Part shown: positions 23,258 to 26,994 of the stretch, one piece after another
Position numbering within the stretch: the stretch's first letter is position 1
Layout of the letters: the number at the start of each line of letters is the position of its first letter
Assembly (NCBI GenBank): GCA_046757585.1
Contig: JBHHYR010000030.1
Span: 1 to 26,994, forward strand
Length of the DNA: 26,994 bases
Reading direction: 5' to 3'
Origin: JBHHYR01 sp046757585
GTDB taxonomy: Bacteria; Desulfobacterota; Binatia; HRBIN30
The notes under the pieces: model-generated
Told to the model about the DNA's origin: nothing
Database searches by the model: none
The model's input: the letters and a program-made list of their open reading frames with translations, nothing else
Made by a program: the position numbers and the translations under genes

Positions 23258-24418
23258 CTACCGGTCCACCTCCGGTGCAATGACGTCCAAGCTGGCTATC
23301 ACCGCCACCAGATCGGCAATCATCAGGCCACGGCTCAGCTTATCGATGATACTCATCGCCGCGAACGATCCGGTACGGACCTTACAGCGGTACGGAAACT
23401 CACTGCCATCACTGACGGCGTACCAGCCCATGTCCCCGCGCGCGCTTTCGACCCGCACGTACGCGTCACCGGCGGGTGGCTTGAGTTTGCGGGGCACCTT
23501 GCTAATCACCGGCCCTTCCGGGAGCTCTTTGAAGCACTGCCGGAGGATCTTCACACTTTCCTTCATCTCACGGATGCGCACGATGTACCGGTCGAAGCAG
23601 TCGCCAACGGTCCCCTCTTCCCCGCTGCCAACTGGCACGGCGAACGTCAGCTCAGGGTATACTGAATAGGGATCGTCGCGCCGAACGTCGTACTGCACAC
23701 CCGACGCACGCAGGTTTGGACCGACCAAATTGTAGGCGATGGCGTCGTCTCGCGAGATGACCGCCACGTCGGCCACACGCCCGAGGTAAATCGTGTTGTA
23801 CGTGATCAGATCGTTGTACTCATCAATGAGCGGCTCGAAGGCGTCGAGGAACGCCAGGCTCCTTTCGGCGAAGCCGGGCGGCAGGTCCCAGGCGACGCCG
23901 CCGATGCGCATGTAGTTGTACGTCAGCCGGGCGCCGCACAGCTCTTCGAGCAGATCGTTGATTTTCTCGCGCTCGCGGAATGCATGGAAAAACGGTGTTG
24001 TGGCACCGATGTCGAGCACCATCGTCCCGACCGACAGCAGGTGGCTGGCGATGCGGTTGAACTCGGCAGCAATCACGCGGCAATACTCGCCCCGCTTCGG
24101 CACCTCGATGCCAGCGAGCTTCTCGCACACCATGGCCCAGCCCTGATTGCAAAACATCGCTGCCACGTAGTCGACACGGTCGGTGTACGGCATGAACCCA
24201 TGGTAGCCGACCTTCTCCGCGATCTTTTCGATTGAGCGGTGCAGGTAGCCGACGTCGGGCACGGCTTCACGCATGACCTCGCCGTCGGCCTTGACCACGA
24301 AGCGGAGCACCCCGTGCGTACTGGGGTGCTGCGGCCCCATGTTCAGTGTCATCTCTTCGGTTTCCAGCCCGCTCTGACCGGGCCGTTGCACTTCGACTTC
24401 AACGGCAGCGAGACTCAT
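23258..24418 (-). CDS. nuoD: NADH-quinone oxidoreductase subunit D (49 kDa)
   Basis: A protein of 386 residues from ATG 24418, chosen for AAAGG nine bases upstream and the usual short N-terminus; the open frame extends further up without support. It is homologous to [NiFe]-hydrogenase large subunits. Family motifs are MTLNMGPQHPSTHGVLRF, DVGYLHRSIEKIAE, YTDRVDYVAAM, RVIAAEFNRIASHLL, TPFFHAFREREKI and, at the end, GSFAAMSIIDKLSRGLMIADLVAVIASLDVIAPEVDR. The metal-site cysteines of hydrogenases are absent, as expected. Tyr in YTDRVDY and His in GPQHPSTHG form the quinone headgroup site. It is a separate gene, not fused to nuoC. Confidence 0.96.
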   Translation of the reverse strand: MSLAAVEVEVQRPGQSGLETEEMTLNMGPQHPSTHGVLRFVVKADGEVMREAVPDVGYLHRSIEKIAEKVGYHGFMPYTDRVDYVAAMFCNQGWAMVCEKLAGIEVPKRGEYCRVIAAEFNRIASHLLSVGTMVLDIGATTPFFHAFREREKINDLLEELCGARLTYNYMRIGGVAWDLPPGFAERSLAFLDAFEPLIDEYNDLITYNTIYLGRVADVAVISRDDAIAYNLVGPNLRASGVQYDVRRDDPYSVYPELTFAVPVGSGEEGTVGDCFDRYIVRIREMKESVKILRQCFKELPEGPVISKVPRKLKPPAGDAYVRVESARGDMGWYAVSDGSEFPYRCKVRTGSFAAMSIIDKLSRGLMIADLVAVIASLDVIAPEVDR

Positions 24419-24443
24419 GAATCTGCCTTTCCGGACATCCGCA

Positions 24444-24938
24444 TCAGCGCAACAAGCTTTCGCGCCGCGTACTGATTCCGTGATACTCTTCTGGCTCAAC
24501 GAAGTCCTTGCGCAGGGGGTGTCCGATCCAGTCCTCGGGCATGAGCAAGCGCCGCAGATCCGGGTGGCCCGTGAAGGTCACCCCCAGGAGATCGAAGATT
24601 TCCCGCTCGTGCCAGTTGGCGGCCTTCCACACCCCTTCGACGCTTGGCATCACCGGCTCGTCGCGCGGCACATCGACCTTCAGGACGATCCAGTGCCGAT
24701 GCGTGTACGAGTAGAGATGATAGACCACCTCGATGCATCCCTTCGCCTTGTAGTCGACCCCGGATTGGTTCGAGAGGGCGTCGAAGAACAGTTCCGGATC
24801 ATCCCGCAGGAAGCGACAGACGTCAGCGATCGCCGCAGGCGCCACCATAATGTAGGGGTCTTTCGCCTGCAGGTTGCAGTCGCTTACACCCGCCTCGAAG
24901 CGCGCGCTGAGGCGCTGATGAATCCCTGCTGCATCCAT
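24444..24938 (-). CDS. nuoC: NADH-quinone oxidoreductase subunit C (30 kDa)
   Basis: A 164-residue peripheral subunit with the family signature EREIFDLLGVTFTGHPDLRRLLMPEDWIGHPLRKDF (about 112-148) that binds alongside NuoD. The N-terminal part (about 5-100) is the alpha/beta domain with YHLYSYTHRHWIVLKVDVPRDEP. Length is at the short end of stand-alone NuoC proteins. It is spaced 25 bases before nuoD and 12 bases after nuoB in the cluster. Confidence 0.95.
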   Translation of the reverse strand: MDAAGIHQRLSARFEAGVSDCNLQAKDPYIMVAPAAIADVCRFLRDDPELFFDALSNQSGVDYKAKGCIEVVYHLYSYTHRHWIVLKVDVPRDEPVMPSVEGVWKAANWHEREIFDLLGVTFTGHPDLRRLLMPEDWIGHPLRKDFVEPEEYHGISTRRESLLR

Positions 24939-24950
24939 GTGGAAGAAACG

Positions 24951-25457
24951 CTAGGCGGCGGCCGGACCGCGGACCGGTTCGCGGCGGACCAGCCACTTTT
25001 CCTTCATCATCTTCTCTTGCAGCTTGAGGATGCCCTCGGTCAGCGCCTCCGGGCGGGGCGGACATCCCGGAATGTACACATCGACCGGGATCACCTTGTC
25101 GACACCGTCGCATACCGAGTAGGCCAACTGGAACAGTCCACCGCAATTCGCGCAGCTGCCCATCGAAATCACGTAGCGCGGCTCCGGCATCTGCTCGTAG
25201 AGCACCTTGGTGCGCAACGCCATCTTCAGCGTCAGCGTACCGGCCACGATCATCAAGTCCGACTGCCGTGGGGCGGCGCGCGGCGCCGTGCCGAACCGAT
25301 CCACATCCGCGCGCGGCCCCTGTGTCTGCATCATCTCGATGGCGCAGCACGCCAGACCGAACAGCATCCACCACACCGATGATTTACGGGTCCAGTTGAG
25401 GAACTCGTCGGCCTTCGTGGTCAGCACCATCTCCGGCATCGTGTTGATCAGCGACAT
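24951..25457 (-). CDS. nuoB: NADH-quinone oxidoreductase subunit B (20 kDa, cluster N2)
   Basis: A 168-residue subunit that binds the terminal 4Fe-4S cluster N2 next to quinone. All four ligands are present: tandem Cys37-Cys38 in LACCAIEMM, Cys102 in GSCANCGG and Cys132 in PGCPPRPE. A GGAG eight bases before the ATG supports the start. The C-terminal tail ends RREPVRGPAAA. It sits between nuoA and nuoC, as is usual. Confidence 0.97.
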   Translation of the reverse strand: MSLINTMPEMVLTTKADEFLNWTRKSSVWWMLFGLACCAIEMMQTQGPRADVDRFGTAPRAAPRQSDLMIVAGTLTLKMALRTKVLYEQMPEPRYVISMGSCANCGGLFQLAYSVCDGVDKVIPVDVYIPGCPPRPEALTEGILKLQEKMMKEKWLVRREPVRGPAAA

Positions 25458-25479
25458 AGATCGTCTCCTCTCACCCCGC

Positions 25480-25902
25480 TCAGGCGGCGCGGCGCATGCT
25501 TTTTTCGCTGCGCTCAGCCAACGGCACCCGTTTCAACCATTCGAGGTCGCCCTTCACCCAGACGTACACCAAGCCGATGAACAGGATGGTCAGGAAGACC
25601 AGAATCTCCGCCAAGGCGAACAGCCCCTGTCCCCTGAGGACCCAGCCGCGAAAGACGGCGGCCACGGGATAAATGAAGGCGATCTCCACGTCGAAGATCA
25701 CAAAGATCAGGGCAATCAGGTAGAAACGGATGTTGAAGTTGACCCACGCCGTCCCGGTCGGTGGTTCCCCACATTCATATGTGGTCAGCTTGAGCGGCTC
25801 GGGGTTGTTCGGGCGCAGCAAGCGTCCGAGCGCGAGCATACCCCCTACAAAGAGCGCCGCAAACAGGAAAAACACCAGGACATTGGCGAAATTGAAGTAC
25901 AT
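25480..25902 (-). CDS. nuoA: NADH-quinone oxidoreductase subunit A
   Basis: A 140-residue, three-helix membrane subunit and the first gene of the cluster. The TMH1-2 loop motif YECGEPPTGTAWVNFNIRFYLIALIFVIFDVEIAFIYPVA contains the conserved Cys and Glu/Asp residues near the quinone tunnel. The ATG at 25902 has only a distant GAGG. The promoter should lie in the 130-base gap up to the ABC ATPase gene, where a TTGACT is seen at 25949-25954 on the minus strand but no convincing -10. Confidence 0.96.
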   Translation of the reverse strand: MYFNFANVLVFFLFAALFVGGMLALGRLLRPNNPEPLKLTTYECGEPPTGTAWVNFNIRFYLIALIFVIFDVEIAFIYPVAAVFRGWVLRGQGLFALAEILVFLTILFIGLVYVWVKGDLEWLKRVPLAERSEKSMRRAA

Positions 25903-25964
25903 AGACGTTCGGCGTGCCTCTTCGTGCAGCTAACATAGCACCCTAGGAGAGTCAATTGCGCCTC

Positions 25965-25974
25965 GCTCGCGAGC
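25965..25974. promoter_or_regulatory. Perfect 10-bp palindrome upstream of nuoA
   Basis: GCTCGCGAGC is self-complementary and lies 63 bases before the nuoA start codon, in the gap 25903-26032. A candidate regulator site or the core of a small stem; no known operator is recognised. The gap also holds GGGGTTTTGGGG at 26001-26012. Confidence 0.2.
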
Positions 25975-26032
25975 AGATCCGCATTGTGCCCGAAAAGGCT
26001 GGGGTTTTGGGGCCTGAGACCCGCTCGGCCAA

Positions 26033-26839
26033 TCAACGGCGCAGCCGCTCCCGATACGGCCGGCTCAGCGGCAGAACGTTCACGGCGGCGGTGACGTCGT
26101 TGACGTCGACGTAGACCTCCGTTTCGTATACCTCCGTCACTGTCTTGTAAGTAATGACCACCGATGGGGTTCCCAGCTGTACCACGCGGCCCGCCTTGAG
26201 GAGCGCGACGCGATCACAGTAAAGTGCGGCAAGGTTGAGGTCGTGCAGCACCGTAATGATGCTCCGTCCTTCCGCCTGCAGGTCGTGCAGCAGATCATAG
26301 ATCTCCACCTGGTGACGGATGTCGAGGAAGGCTCCCGGTTCGTCCAGGAGCAGAACGTTCGTTTCTTGCGCCAGGGCGCGGGCGAGGATGACCCGTTGCC
26401 GCTCGCCGCCGCTGAGCTCGTGAATCGAGCGCTCTGCCAACCCGAACACGCCAGTGCGACGCATCGCCGCACGTGCGATTTCCAGGTCACGATCGTCCTC
26501 TAACGCAAAGCCACCACGGTGGGGCGCGCGACCCAGTAGCACCACTTCGGTGACGGAGAATGGGAACTCGATCACGGTCTCCTGCGGCACGACGGCGATG
26601 GTCCGCGCGAGCTCGCGGCGCGAGTGCTCGGCCAGCGGGCGTCTGCTGACCCACACGGCGCCACTGCGGGGCTGCAACACGCCACTTAACAGGCGCAGCA
26701 GAGTTGACTTCCCCGACCCGTTTGGGCCGATGACACCAAGCATCTGCCCCGCTTCGAGGTCCAAAGACACATCGCTGATCACGGGCTCCCGCGCGTAGCC
26801 GAAACAGACCCCGCGCGCCTCGATCACTGGTTCAGCCAA
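26033..26839 (-). CDS. ABC transporter ATP-binding protein, iron-siderophore/heme/cobalamin type
   Basis: A 268-residue cytoplasmic ATPase. Walker A is GPNGSGKST (38-46), Q-loop VVPQE (Gln86), signature LSGGERQ (142-148), Walker B VLLLDEP (to 168) and switch His199 in VLHDLN. The pattern fits the FecE/BtuD/HmuV group, which powers uptake of ferric siderophores, heme or cobalamin. The start is TTG at 26839, with GGAGG seven bases upstream and an 8-base overlap with the end of the permease gene. A GTG at 26827 is less well placed. The C-terminal stretch (about 225-268) is longer than the minimal fold. The partner permease is at the right edge; the substrate-binding protein is not in the window, so the ligand cannot be assigned. 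Confidence 0.93.
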   Translation of the reverse strand: MAEPVIEARGVCFGYAREPVISDVSLDLEAGQMLGVIGPNGSGKSTLLRLLSGVLQPRSGAVWVSRRPLAEHSRRELARTIAVVPQETVIEFPFSVTEVVLLGRAPHRGGFALEDDRDLEIARAAMRRTGVFGLAERSIHELSGGERQRVILARALAQETNVLLLDEPGAFLDIRHQVEIYDLLHDLQAEGRSIITVLHDLNLAALYCDRVALLKAGRVVQLGTPSVVITYKTVTEVYETEVYVDVNDVTAAVNVLPLSRPYRERLRR

Positions 26840-26994
26840 ACACTTTCCTCCCTTCGCGCTTGAGCAGATAAACGAAGAACGGGCCGCCGCAGAGGGCGGT
26901 CACAACGCCGACTGGGATCTCCGTCACCCCCAACACCGTTCGGGACAAGGTATCCGCCCACACCAGAAAACTGGCCCCCGCCAACAAGGACGCC
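26832..26994 (-). CDS. FecCD-family ABC transporter permease (partial, C-terminal 54 residues)
   Basis: The minus-strand frame is open from the right edge to TGA at 26832-26834. The residues GASFLVWADTLSRTV, then EIPVGVVTALCGGPFFVYLLKRE match the conserved last two transmembrane segments of FecCD permeases (BtuC/FhuB/FecD group). The TGA lies inside the start of the ATP-binding protein gene, the usual coupled permease-ATPase order. The rest of the permease lies outside the window. Confidence 0.88.
   Translation of the reverse strand, partial: ASLLAGASFLVWADTLSRTVLGVTEIPVGVVTALCGGPFFVYLLKREGRKVFG

Noticed and set aside
24417..25382. Plus-strand open frame (321 codons) opposite nuoC/nuoB
   Set aside because: Antisense to two conserved complex I genes; no ribosome site and no family resemblance.
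26001..26012. GGGGTTTTGGGG as a G-quadruplex element
   Set aside because: Only two G-tracts are present, so no intramolecular quadruplex can be argued from this stretch.

Overview
This window is about 27 kb of GC-rich bacterial DNA with no mobile elements, CRISPR arrays or RNA genes that I can see. Several traits fit a soil or groundwater lineage once grouped with Deltaproteobacteria, for example Binatota-like: an exported protein with dockerin-type repeats and a long Pro/Thr linker, a fused electron-transfer flavoprotein, a luciferase-like (LLM) oxidoreductase, a methylcrotonyl-CoA-type carboxylase, a phasin-like protein and an 11-gene complex I cluster. That placement is an inference from gene content, not an alignment.

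Left part (1-3151): a partial exported dockerin/Pro-Thr protein on the minus strand runs off the left edge. A divergent phasin-like coiled-coil protein and a small XRE regulator follow on the plus strand. A lipoprotein-anchored cyclase (kynurenine formamidase-like fold) is on the minus strand.

Central catabolic block (3443-12561, plus strand): fused EtfB-EtfA, an alpha/beta hydrolase, an LLM flavin oxidoreductase, a small ORF, an FAD-dependent oxidoreductase, a methylcrotonyl-CoA-carboxylase-type carboxyltransferase, and the biotin-carrying partner subunit. That last subunit is divided into two ORFs by one in-frame TGA. Several junctions overlap (TGATG, ATGATG, TAATG), so the block reads as one operon for oxidising and carboxylating a branched or isoprenoid-type acyl-CoA. 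The substrate cannot be told from sequence alone.

Middle (12584-15219): a minus-strand pair, a dienelactone hydrolase-family protein followed by a stand-alone formyltransferase/10-formyl-THF hydrolase-type domain. It is divergent from an IclR regulator that probably controls it.

Right part (15394-25902, minus strand): a complete membrane arm and Q-module of complex I in the order nuoA-B-C-D-H-I-J-K-L-M-N, with no nuoE, nuoF or nuoG. Upstream lie an iron/cobalamin-type ABC ATPase (26033-26839) and the last 54 residues of its FecCD-type permease, which runs off the right edge.

No gene-free stretch exceeds 300 bases. The longest (3152-3442, 291 bases) is the divergent promoter region between the cyclase and the ETF gene. 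It holds an imperfect direct repeat and a hairpin. The points most worth checking are the in-frame TGA in the carboxylase alpha subunit, the complex I cluster without an NADH module, the ETF fusion, and three short ORFs placed at gene junctions.
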